Source: Rhypophila decipiens (Eukaryota > Ascomycota > Sordariomycetes > Sordariales > Naviculisporaceae). Taken from it: 64,000 bases of DNA. A program made the translations under genes and the position numbers. This document shows positions 53,723-64,000 of this stretch, piece by piece. The notes beneath the pieces were generated by a model. That model ran no database searches, was not told the origin of the DNA, and saw only the letters and a list, made by a program, of their open reading frames with translations. The stretch spans positions 186,001 to 250,000 of the forward strand of contig MU858080.1 of NCBI GenBank assembly GCA_033297075.1, read 5' to 3'. Numbering within the stretch: position 1 is the stretch's first letter; each line of letters opens with the position of its first letter.

Positions 53723-55683
53723 CTAGAGATGCGGTAGGTACTGCGTCCAGTCTGGCGTTCGAAAAGCCTCCGCAGGCAGGCTCCTGAGGCCAATGAACCC
53801 TTCAATAACCAAAAATGACCTGCAGAAAAGATAGAAAATGAGCGTGGGGGCAATAATTATGCACAAGGCTAGCCAGACAGCTACATAGATACACCAGTCG
53901 GGGAGAGAGTCCAAAATGTAAATCCCGGCCCTGGTTAATGGAACTATGATGTACTCCCAAACCACGTTCCCCTTTGAGGGGACCTGAGTCATAGACGCAT
54001 AATAGCTTTGTATTATGCCGCAGACCATCACAAATCCGCCCATGGCTAGAGTCGCTAGACATCCAAATCCCGCCACATATATGCACGAAATCTTCCACAG
54101 GAGGGCCTCGTTTTGACTAGCAAAGTGACCGTTCCAAGCAGCGGCGTGAATGGTGCCGTAAACCAGAGCCGCAATCATGAAGACGGTCATGGACTGCAAC
54201 CAGGTGTAACCATCCCGAAAGTCCTGATCGGGATCGGTCCAGTCTGAGACTACCGTTATAGCCGTCTTCGACCATAATATCTTGGTTCCAGATACCTGAT
54301 TGCGAATTGTGTGCCCTGCCCGAGCAATGGCCGAATCTCGTCTGGTAGGGAGTCTGTGGTGATGAATAAATCATCGGGCGAGGAGCTTCCGTGTGATACT
54401 ATTTCCGGACTCTCGAAGATCTGGTTGGCAACGTCAGGATAGTCGGAAATAAATCGCCTCAGCAGCTGCCACCGGATCATTCTATCGAGTGCGATATCCC
54501 ATGCCTGGTCACGGTGCCTCTGCCAGGTGTCTTTGAATGAATATTCTGGTGCTTTCAGCCATAAGACGCTGGTACCAAGTATGTCTGCAATGACGAATTG
54601 GCCTTGTTTGATCTGTGTATGTTCTCGGGAGGTGAGGTCGTAAGTGGTTTTTCGTTTGGTATGAGGGTCGATGACGGTTATTGAGTACGATGGCAGTGCT
54701 GCGGATATGTCCCCCGGGGCTGGCGCGGCAGTAGATGAGTTCTTGAGGCACTCTGCCGAGGCTTGATCAATCCAATGCCCGACATATTTGAAACCTTGTT
54801 CATTGCAAACCCACACAGTTGACGCAAAGCCGGAAGGCCAACCCCCGGTCAGGAGTATTGGTTCGGCGATGTCAAGGGGTTTTTCCCACCAACAGAGGTA
54901 GGTAAGGAGCGCACAGATGGCGTGAGCAAGCGTAGTGAGCTCCAAAGTAGTAAGGGGTAAGTTATTGGCAAGCCGCATGACACATTGTAGAATAATCCAG
55001 GTAGCCTGTGTTACGACCAGTACCTTTGCGAGAGCATCGGCCTTGCTCTTGTCCAGAATTGACTCTCTGCTGATATCGGGAAGAAACCCGGCGCGCGCCA
55101 GAAGCGGCAGGACTTTTCTGTGAAAGGTGATTCGAGGCGATCCGGGAATGTATTCACCTGGAAGGTCTTCTTGGCCGTACGTTGTATCAATGGCGAAGCC
55201 TCCCATGTAAGCAAACCAACTGTGAGTCGTGGTCCACTCGTGATTTCTCCTCAAGGATGGATCTTTTTCGGCCTTTTTCGGGGTCAGTCACGCTTGAAAG
55301 GAGCTGGGAAGATAAAGACTTATTTGCTCAGCAAAAGCTATGGCAAGATCTCTCGAGAGTTTCTTGACCTGCTGCCTCTGAGCCCACGCCACAAACACAA
55401 CAATCTCCGGAGCGAAAAGCCCGATGATAATCCATTTCGTCTTTCTCCAAACAAGCAAAAGCTTTGTTGAGTTTGCCGGGGGTATGTTGAGGTGGAGGGC
55501 CGTGTACACGCAGAGAACCAAGGTGATGACGCAGCTCTTCAGGATACTGAAGCTGCCCCTGCCATCCGGCTCTTGACTGTAGACTCATTATTAGCAGTGT
55601 CTTGAGGATCGCGGGTCTTTGTATCTCAAAGCTTACACCCAACCGAGGATTTCAGCATTCGTTGTGTTTGTTGCCATCGCCAT
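53723..55683 (-). CDS. Polytopic fungal membrane protein of unknown function
   Basis: Exon 1 (55683-55637) and exon 2 (55576-55369) join as EILGWVQEPDGRGSFSIL, the typical start of a widespread fungal family. They continue with helices LVLCVYTALHLNIPP and WIIIGLFAPEIVVFVAWAQR. The next block (about 55272-54296) has WTTTHSWFAYMGGF and several more helices. The last (ending 53723) has VYGTIHAAAWNGHF and closes with SFLVIEGFIGLRSLPAEAF, then DWTQYLPHL, as in relatives. Two junctions are weak: the exon 3 acceptor (gaaaaag) is poor, and the junction near 54200-54300 does not close in phase, so a 1-nt indel is possible. It is likely a plasma-membrane or vacuolar protein; the role is unknown. Confidence 0.72.
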
Positions 55684-56426
55684 AGAGTTCGCTGCAGGGC
55701 TTTGCTCGTTAGTTGAAGAGAGGGGAATAAACACAATCCTCGCTGGTTCATTGTGGTCACGGTGTGCGGGACCGCTGGAGGAGGCCTCACAGGCCAGAAC
55801 TCCCTTCACCGCCACTGTACAGCCCCAGCTGAATGGCCTCAGGCTGCAGGACTCGACATTCTCTTGGCCACTATCGAGCCACGGGTGCTGCCAAGCTAAA
55901 GGGTGCCTTGGACGAAGCCATATATATACTGGCTTGTCATTGCGAAGTTTTATTGGTCGGAAGTAGGAAAAAGGCGCAAAATATGTGCAATCACATCAGA
56001 GTGCAAGAAATTCCAGTTTTATAAGAATAACCAACTTCCCTATGCTCCGTCAACTCTGTTGCCACGTCAATTCTCTAATAATTCTATTCATGTTACGCAT
56101 GCCGGAAATTTTCGCATCTATTCAAGTAGTTATATAAAGTACGAAAAACATACAGCTTATGGTGTCGAGGTTAACTTCGTTTGTCGGGGTTTAGAAATCA
56201 AGACTAGAAGTACAAGCAGCCATATATAGACCTAGGTTTCACACTTTATAATATATCATCCATAATACAAATATGAACACCCACCTATTCAGTAGTATTA
56301 CAACCCTTCTAGATGACTAGATGAGAAGTTTTGACACCTAGATCGGAAATATACAGGACCATATAACTACACATAAATACTACAATACAACAAACCGAAC
56401 CGTCATCCAGCATTCTATCTCAAGAG
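55684..56426. other. Spacer, AT-rich toward 56000-56430
   Basis: Upstream of the polytopic membrane gene and downstream of the dioxygenase. AT content rises clearly after 56020, with repeated tatata strings. No gene is seen. Confidence 0.5.
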
Positions 56427-58090
56427 TCAAGAACAAGTAAACCGCCGAGCAAGCAACCTTTCCGGCACAGTTGGCGGATCCAAATGCCACACCGGCCGCT
56501 TACACCACTCCGACCGCGTATCATATTTGAGATCCAACACAGGCCGAATAATCTCCGGCTTGGGCCACTCGAGACGCTTATTCCTCAGCCAAAGGCGGAT
56601 GATATGTCTTCTTCCCTGTTCCTCCCTTTTCCGTTTTCTTCTTGGGCCTTGAGTAGGCTCCCTGCCCTTCTCTTCCTCTTCATGGCTCCCAGAATGAAAC
56701 TTGTCATCAAAATCCGTAAACCCCTCCCTCGCATGCATAACCGCCAAATTATTCACACAAACGACATCCCCCCTCCTAGCCTCAAACTTAAGCTGGCACC
56801 CGACAGCCGTGAAATGGACCATATCCAGCGCCTCAGCCTGCCGTTCAGTCATGGCAGGAATCCCTGTTGTGCGAGGGGCAACAGGACTCCCAGTCAACGG
56901 CCGTCTTGAATAAAAAAACGATGGGCCGTGTTTTTGTTTTTCGCCAAAGGGTAATAATATCGGTCTTATTTCATATGGCGGCTGGAGGTGTGGGGTGAAT
57001 TTGTCAAAGATCCAGGTGTCTGAGGAGAGGGTGTGGATTACATCTGGCCTGGCTGACGCGATACTGTTGTAGATTTGCGCTGAGGAGGCGAGTTGGAATT
57101 TTCCGCCTGAATGGGCGAGATTGTTGACGTACATTATTAGGAGGTCGCAGGCGTCTGTGTGGAAGGGCTGATTCAACAGTTAGCATGAGAGAAAGTCAAA
57201 GGGGTAGGAGACTGGGAGAGGGCATGGTTACCTGGCCGACGTTGGAATACGGAGCTTGGCGCATTTCGGCGCCGGGAAAGGCCATTCCCCGGTCTTTGAT
57301 GTGTACTGCGGCAAGTGTTATCAGTCATGTGTTGGAAGGCAGGCTCAGAGGAATTATATTCAGTGAAACATACACAGTCGACTCCCGCCAGCATCTTGAC
57401 ATGCCTTCGTCTCGCCGAGGTAGCTGGTGATCCCGACATATGCCAGTATCTTCTCCAGAGACGAGTCAAAGTAGTCTGGGTCTAGCGCGCGGATGACGTA
57501 GAAGCCCTGGCCGTTGTGGATGATCTCGGCCAATTCGATGAGTTTCTTGCCGAGATTGGGAAGAAGAAATGTCTCGGGTGTGATCATTTCAGGGTCAGGA
57601 TTGCCGTTGGATTGCTCTGAGAGTGATGTTACTCTTCCGGTAATCATCAACGAGATATGTGAGTGATAGACTTACTGATAAAGATGGCGAGGGCTTGGTC
57701 GACTTCCTCAACGTCATCGTCCGTCAGAGTGTAGACGTAGGCAGACTCATTGCCTGCAAAGTCGGCGCCGTCCCATGCTCGGGCGGATTGGATGACTGTG
57801 GGAAAGCCCTCTGGTACTGTCTGCGGCAGGGTCTCTCCCAGCTTGGCCAGTCGCTCCACACGGGCAAGATATGTTTCGAGGGAGGGGTCCCATTCGATGT
57901 CTGGCTGCGTTGGTTCCTCAGTGATGCTTTGGTGGAGAGGATATGGGACTTGAGCTGAAGCTTGAGGAGTGATGGGCTTGGGTGTAGTCCATCCTGGCTC
58001 GTTGGTCGTTGAAGTAGCCTCCGCCGGGAAGCTTTTCAAGAGATGGGGATGGTTCTCGGCTAGAGGTGGGTAGACTAGAGTTGGACCCAT
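56427..58090 (-). CDS. TauD/TfdA-type Fe(II)/2-oxoglutarate dioxygenase
   Basis: Four exons (58090-57676, 57616-57374, 57305-57232, 57167-56427) close in phase to 490 residues. The iron triad is visible: His247 and Asp249 in QPFHTDACD, and a distal His432 with Arg435 in RRHIIRLWLRN (the 2-oxoglutarate site). NNLAVMHAREGF also fits the family. An insert of about 30 charged residues (398-428) separates the last two motifs and may be a loop. The N-terminal 100 residues (Pro-rich, then helical) are typical of fungal members. It likely hydroxylates a small acid or amine substrate in the cytosol. No cluster partner is evident. Confidence 0.88.
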
Positions 58091-58909
58091 GATGTTGGTG
58101 TCAAAGGAAGACGTGAGTACTAAGGGATTGCTGATACGACTGTGAAAGGTAGTGAAAAGGTGGGCAGAATGTCTAGGTCTGGGATGAAGTGTCTTGGTAC
58201 TTGGATCTGGTTGTCCGAGATGCTCTCTGCCTCTCTACATCACTAATCTTGATGGAATCAAGGGAGCTCTCAAATACCCGGAACAACACCTGATGCGGCT
58301 CTGCGGAACTACCGTGCCATGATGCCAGCGAGCCGAGCACATCCAAATTTGTCGACAGAACAAACACACTGCATATCATCGGAGACGGAACAGAAAGCTC
58401 CAGATGGCCATGTCAGTGTTGCTCCCACTGTGTGGTTTCGATTGGTCATAGATAAGCCGCCAGAGAACCAAGATGGTGTGTTGATGCGGCCCTATAGCGA
58501 GGTCCTAGGACGCTGATTTGACTGGGTGCCGGTGTCTGCCGCTCCCCAAATGCGCTGCAGTGTGGGGGGATGAGGGTCGATATTGCACCATACCACGTTG
58601 GTCTGGTGACCGAGTCACTGCATACAGGCCAAGGGATGCGGCTCTGCCGAGATCGAGAAGGCATGATTTTCGGGGAGGTAGAGGTCCCCTTTCTTTTCTG
58701 GTTGGTTATGTGCATGTTTATTTGTGGATGGCCTGAGAATGGGGATTCCACCTTTATTGTCGATTTGAAGATACAGATATGTTTAGCATTTGGTGTTACG
58801 TTCGATACTAAGGAGTGATGCCTAGTAAAGTATAAAGGCCATTCGTTATGAGTCATATGGAAAATACATGTAAAGATGGTGTCGGCCGTTTCAGAATATT
58901 TAGGAAAGA
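58091..58909. other. Promoter of the dioxygenase and 3' flank of the NLR
   Basis: No coding feature is recognised; plus-strand ORFs here lack motifs. Confidence 0.5.
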
Positions 58910-61900
58910 TTAGAACGTCCCTCGGGCAGCTAGAGCCCTGCGAAACCCAAATCGCCCCGTCCTTGTAGTTGTGCTTGTTCTACGAATACCCCCTTCGCCA
59001 TCACTCAATATTCCGTCTCCTCCAGCATCTGTATTTACCCCAGCGTGGTCTCTCCCTGAGCTCAGAGGATCCCAGGTCTTGAGCAGACGGGAAACCTCTC
59101 CGGTGAAAGGATGTGTGTCACCCAGTGTGTGTTTCAATGTGTCAACGGCCTTCTGTGCAAGTTCCTTGGCGTCCCCCGTCTTTCCAGTCGAATGGTAGGC
59201 TCTTGCGAGGAGGACTTTGCCTCTGACTGTGGACTGATGTTGTTTCCCGAAAGCCGTTTCGAGACGTGCAATCATGTTGCTATCTGTGCTTGTCTCTGTG
59301 GTCCCGTCCCCAGTGGTTCCATTGATCCATGCTATTGCATCGTTTGGCTCATCACTCGCTAATAGTATTTCAACAACCACAAGCTCAACCTTCAATCGAA
59401 TGGGATTACCGGCGTACATGCCGGCCATGTGTGCGTCTCGGGACAAGACATAGTCCCTGGACGGTTTGATCACTTTCTCTGCTTGCTTGAGCCCCTCGGG
59501 TGTGTGATATTCGAGATATGCCTCTGCAAGGGCTGTGCGGGTGATAATGTGTTCCAATACTGCTGTTTTGTCATGCTCTTCCTGAGATTTAAGCACGTAG
59601 CTGAGTATTTGAGTCGCCCATTTGAGACGCTCTTCCTTGACATTCTTGGGTTGCTGTGGTACTCGATACGGTGAAGGAGTCAGTATACCAGGTAGGATGG
59701 GCGACAAAGGTGCTACCGCAGGTGCGACGGTTGACGTGGGAGAGTAGTACCTCGCCATGTAGGTCAAAGTGATTGCCTTCTCAAGCAACACGTCCTGAAC
59801 AGGAAACTTGAGATTTGGGATGGCCGTGCTGACGGTCCCGCCAGTGTCGCCTTCTGTATCACCAACAAGATCTCGGTTTGATGCTCCAGGCCCCGATTGC
59901 CCAAACAGCCGCTTGTATGCAACCTCTACCCGTCCTAAGCACTCCTCGGCTTCTTCGTACAATCCCTCCTCCCGGTTCAGTACCCCAATGTTGAACAAAG
60001 TCCTGAGCTGCGCGGTCTCGGCATCTCTACTGAACCCCAACTGCTGTTGTCCTTTCCATGCAACATCAAGCAAATCTCGACTTTTCTTGTAGTGGCCGAG
60101 GAAGCAGTAGATTCGACCCAGCGCATTGGCCGTCCGCAGAGTTAACGGGTTATTTGCGCCCACGATAGAGCTGAGAGATGAGTAGACAGAATGGTAGGTG
60201 GCCATGGCGATGTTCCAATAGCCGAGTTGCTGGAGGAGAATTGCGTGTCGGTATTGCAGAGTATAAAGGTGGGCGAGTGTTTGGTCCTGTGGTTCTTCTG
60301 TCTTGGCTGAGTCCACGTCTGGTCCTTGCTCTCTACTGGTCGTGCTGTCTCTCGATGGTCGCTCCTGGCCGAAAGACATGGAGGAGCGAGGATTGTCAAA
60401 GGTCGATGAAGATTGTGAGGCAGCAAGGGCTTGTTCAAGCGCGGGCGTAGCGACGTCTAACGCCTCCTTTAGTCGACCCAGATGCCTATAGACAAGACCA
60501 AGAATCGATGCTGCTTCGCGGGCTGCGTAACCCATTCGACCCGTCATTGGGTTGGTCCCATTTTCGATGGCCTCTTGTAGGTGACGCTCTGCTTTTGAGT
60601 ACTCGTGTCGACGATGGTATACCATTCCCAGCTCTCGCAGAGCCGTTACTGTATCCTCATGGGACTTCCCCAGGTGGGACTCTAACACTGGGATAGCGGC
60701 TTGTAGAAGCTCTTCGGACTCGGTGTAGCGTGAGTAGAGTGTCATGATCTGGGCCAGTCGTCGGCATGTGTTGGCAACCATTACCGGGGTTATTGATCCC
60801 TCGTTTGACGATGAGATGATTGAGTTGTAGATTCCTTCTGCTTCCTTGAGGCGGCTGATATTGTGGAACAGGACGCCCAGATAATAGAGCGGTTTGGCCG
60901 AGTGTGCGGCTTTGAGAAGAGTCGAAAATATAATCTCATCTCGAACAGTCTCGCCTTGCTGGTTAATGAGGTTGACAACATGATCTGCGTGTGGGGCTAA
61001 CTTGGAAATAAAATTGAGGACGTCTTTGGTCATGGGCCGTGTGTAGGCCGCTTCGAGAGCTTTCCCTATGACAGTGATGGCTTGGACGAGCTTTTGGTGC
61101 TGGGCTTCCGGGGAAAGACGTTCACGAGCCCAACTGTGTACAAGGGGGTTGGTATAAACTGTCCCGTCGGGTGAGCTCCGCTTGGCCAGGGAAACTGAGA
61201 ATATTTCACCAAGGCAGTTTTCTAGTTTGATCTCGTCGGTGTACACTTTGGAGAGCTTGTCGGAGCTTTGGTGCATATGGGGTGGGCTCATCAAGCTATT
61301 CTGTCGTTGAGGTCGAGGCCCTAGCTCGGTCACCGGAAGGAACAGGCCGTCCCAGACGGAAGAATTGTGTAGAAATGACATCAGTGTCAAGAGCTCCCCT
61401 GCATCCTCGGGGAGGCGCTGAAAAGACACTTCAAAAGTAGCAAAGGCCGACTTTTGGTCCCCGGAGATGGAGGATCCCTTTGGGGAGTCTAGCAGCTCCT
61501 TTAGATGCCGTTCCAGAAGTCCAAGGTACTTTGAGAGTTGCATCTGCCTTGTGCTGATGTATGCACCAGCTTGTTCCAGCGCCAGGGGGAGAAGCCCAAG
61601 GGTCTGAGCGATCCGTTTGGCGTCGTGCTCGTCATTGTCAGTCGTGACTCTCATGTATGCAGCGTTGAGAAGTATCTGGATTCCGCTTTCCTCGTCGATT
61701 GGGTCAACTTCGATCGGGTGCCCGAACCGGGTAACGGCTGTCAATCGACTTGTGATGATGACCTTGCCTCGCTGATTGCTTCGAGGGAGATAATTGCTCA
61801 GCGGGTAGTCTTCAAGCTTGTCCAGGCTGTCCATGACCATCAGCCAGGTGAATGTCTCGTTCTCGGCTTGCAGAAAGTCCACAACGCATTTTGCAATCTT

Positions 61901-63689
61901 GGGTAGGTCATTCGCGTCAGCCGAGACATGACCTGTGGGCGAGACATACTCGCCGATGTGAAACTTGGAAAGAAGCTGCTTCCGAGCCTCCTTTCCAGTC
62001 TTGTTGTCTAATAGTCGCTGTGCGAATGCCCGGTAAGAGGCAAGCGTGCTCCTCTCACTGGAAGCATCGATCCAGATGACAATTGCCAAGTCATTCTGGT
62101 GCTGCTCAGCGAATGCTAGACTGAGCTGCGTCTTGCCCGCTCCGCCCATGCCATACAAAACAGCAATCCTGGCATGTGACCCACCAGAGCCGGGTGATGC
62201 CTCATTCTGCTTGCACAAATGGTCGTGCAGCTGCTTGAGATGAGATTCTCTGCCGACGAACTTGGGGTTCTGCTGAACTGGTAACGAGAAGGGGAGAGCA
62301 ATCGTATCAGAGACCAATGCAGCTGTAGGATTGGCAATGGATTCTAGCGGATCTGGCCCTGAAATCACTGTCGGTTCCTTGCTGTCAGCTTCCGACATGT
62401 ATGTGGCAGGTTTACTGTATTCAGGGGTCCAAGGGTAAGCAACCACGTGTCCTTTAAAGAGAGTGGCAACCAACCAGAAGACAACACATTACCCATCTTG
62501 ACAGCACAAATGGCTGGAGAACTTGTGTTGTTTGGAGAAATCTGTACTTTTGGTGCTTTGGTGACCAGAGTTCGTAACTTGTCCAAGACGACCTGATATG
62601 CAGAGTCAGACCGGTCCTCGTAACGCACGAGCTCTGTATGGCTCTTTCCAAGTGCAATGTTGATGTTTCCTACAAGGGTCGCTGACAGTTGAGAAACAAT
62701 CTACAGGCCGTCCAAGTCTGGTTAGCATATACATTCAATAAGAGGTATAATAAAGGCTTACCAAGACTCCTCGAATAAAAGGTATCGGTACACGTTCCGG
62801 ATAAGTCTCATAGAAGTTGATAATCTCAAAGTCTGGAATGATGGGAGCAAATCTACTGCTTTCATCCCGCAGCCACTCTGATCCTTGGTGAAGATGTTTA
62901 ATGTGACGGGTACTGGTGCTGGCAACAGGCGAAACGAGGCCTAACAGCTTGGTCCCCAGGGAGGCGATGCTGCTCCCACTGTGTGGGGTACCAAAGAATA
63001 CCAGACCGTAGGCCGAGAGTTTTATATCGTTTAAGCTATTATCTCTGCCATGTAGGTTGGAGTGGGTGAGGGCCTGTTACGTGTCTGTCAGCGGGTGGCC
63101 ATTTTACAATGCCATGATGAATCCTCTTACTGCCTTGACCACAAGCCCACCAAGACTATGTGCCAGGAAAACGATAGGTCGTCCTTCTGTCTATTTCGTC
63201 AAGCTTTGTTAGTAGATATGTTGTGCATTGTAAAGTCTGGTTGTCACACCTTGGTTCTCCTCCTGTCCACACACAGCACCTCAACCAATGTCTTCCCGTG
63301 GTCGTACAGTGACTCGGCAATGAATGGCTCTGATCCGTGGGTCCGGGCGTTGTAACCATATGTCAAGATCCTCACGTTGGGAATATCTTTCGGAAGAATC
63401 GACTCCAGCCAGTTCACCCCTGAAGCTGTTGACCACGTCTTATCCCGGTGTCCATTCAAGCCATGGACGGCTATGAAGCTATTTCATATCCCATTTTATC
63501 AGTGTCCTGTTCCTTGCTACAAGTGTGAGATATGGGTATAGACTGGGCATACTCAGCAATGACAGGCTCTTTGCCAGCGGCAAGGAGTCTTAGTCCCGAG
63601 TTGCGGTCCGTTCGGGATGAGACCCGTCGCGGAAGGGAAGGTGGTACGCTGCTGACCGACTTCCTGCGTGAGATCCTCCGGCTGTTCAT
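58910..63689 (-). CDS. NLR with lipase-like, NB-ARC and TPR domains
   Basis: Exons are about 63689-63553, 63478-63250, 63186-63131, 63073-62762, 62700-62493 and 62451-58910. The N-terminal alpha/beta-hydrolase has FIAVHGLNGHRDKTW, the nucleophile elbow VFLAHSLGGLVVKA and YGLVFFGTPHSGSS. NB-ARC follows: GMGGAGKTQLSLAFA (P-loop), WLMVMDSLD (Walker B), GKVIITSR and LGLLPLALEQAGAYI. The C-terminal half is a TPR array (for example ELGMVYHRRHEYSKAERHLQ). The total is about 1490 residues. The exon 2/3 junction is off by one nucleotide with the best sites, so that boundary is uncertain. The start may lie further upstream. This is a classic fungal NLR layout, where the TPR senses a ligand and NB-ARC oligomerises to activate the hydrolase. 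Confidence 0.88.
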
Positions 63690-64000
63690 TCCCGGTCCTA
63701 GCAATATCAATCACGGATAGAATGGAAGACCGAAGACCGCTGTTGAGAAATCAGGTATGCTGTTTCTAGGGTGTACCAACGGGTAGGTTGTGGCAGAACT
63801 GTCTATAGGTGAGCGTTTTGTTTGCGGAACGTCAAGGTGAGTAAGGTTCTCACCACGCCGTGTAGTCCATTGGTGACGTATGCTGGTGACAAAGAGCCTT
63901 GCAAGGCTTTCTTGGACTGAGCCTCATTGCGAGACACGAAAGTGGGTGCTGTTAAGGTTACCCAATGATTGAGCGGCCGAGAGTAAAGATTCCGACACGA
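63690..64000. other. Upstream of the NLR, possibly with a further first exon
   Basis: The sequence attgatattgctag just before 63697 could be an acceptor, so coding might continue beyond the ATG at 63689. Nothing else is seen. Confidence 0.35.

Noticed and set aside
1..64000. CRISPR arrays, rRNA, tRNA or bacterial operons
   Set aside because: None seen; the repeats present are mini- and microsatellites, and I found no convincing tRNA-like fold by eye, which is a weak test.

Overview
The window is nuclear DNA of a filamentous ascomycete (Pezizomycotina). The signs are short GT-AG introns of about 40-95 bp with CTAAC-like branch points, NACHT, NB-ARC and HET proteins, a Zn2Cys6 regulator, a multi-exon microsomal P450, an AA9 lytic polysaccharide monooxygenase and many small secreted proteins. 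Genes are loosely packed and no bacterial-style operons are seen. I cannot name the species.

Layout. 1-2721 (minus): a NACHT-type NLR, cut by the left edge and frameshifted by a perfect 10-bp tandem duplication. 3.5-7.2 kb (minus): a Cys-rich membrane protein, a one-TM coiled-coil protein and an atypical SDR. 7.6-11.7 kb: a minisatellite between inverted repeats, an 80-aa gene with two introns, a LINE fragment, and a 117-aa gene whose two ends resemble bacterial flagellar rod/hook proteins. 12-16.1 kb: a YjjX/DUF84 NTPase, a Cys-rich plus two-TM protein broken by an in-frame TAG, and a papain-fold-like protein. 17.3-23.5 kb: a Zn2Cys6 regulator divergent from a caspase-like gene. 23.9-25.1 kb: a frameshifted HNH gene. 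26.7-30.7 kb: a P450 next to a cycloeucalenol-cycloisomerase-like protein. 31.6-36 kb: a HET protein, a long hairpin and an AA9 LPMO. 38.7-44.1 kb: a 702-aa disordered protein and an MFS transporter. 46-53.2 kb: an F-box protein, a secreted tandem-exon repeat protein, a Cys-rich single-pass membrane protein and a small secreted Cys-rich protein. 53.7-63.7 kb (minus): a polytopic membrane protein, a TauD/TfdA dioxygenase and a lipase-like/NB-ARC/TPR NLR.

How the genes fit together. Two themes stand out. First, non-self recognition: a NACHT NLR, an NB-ARC-TPR NLR, a HET protein, a second gene sharing the HET protein's C-terminal WTCxCG/two-TM module, a caspase-like gene and a papain-fold protein, several of them visibly damaged. 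Second, possible sterol/triterpene chemistry: the adjacent, co-oriented P450 and CPI1-like genes. The most unusual items are the CPI1-like/P450 pair, the flagellar-rod-like small protein, and the secreted protein built from phase-2 tandem exons. All functional statements come from reading motifs by eye; no database search was run.
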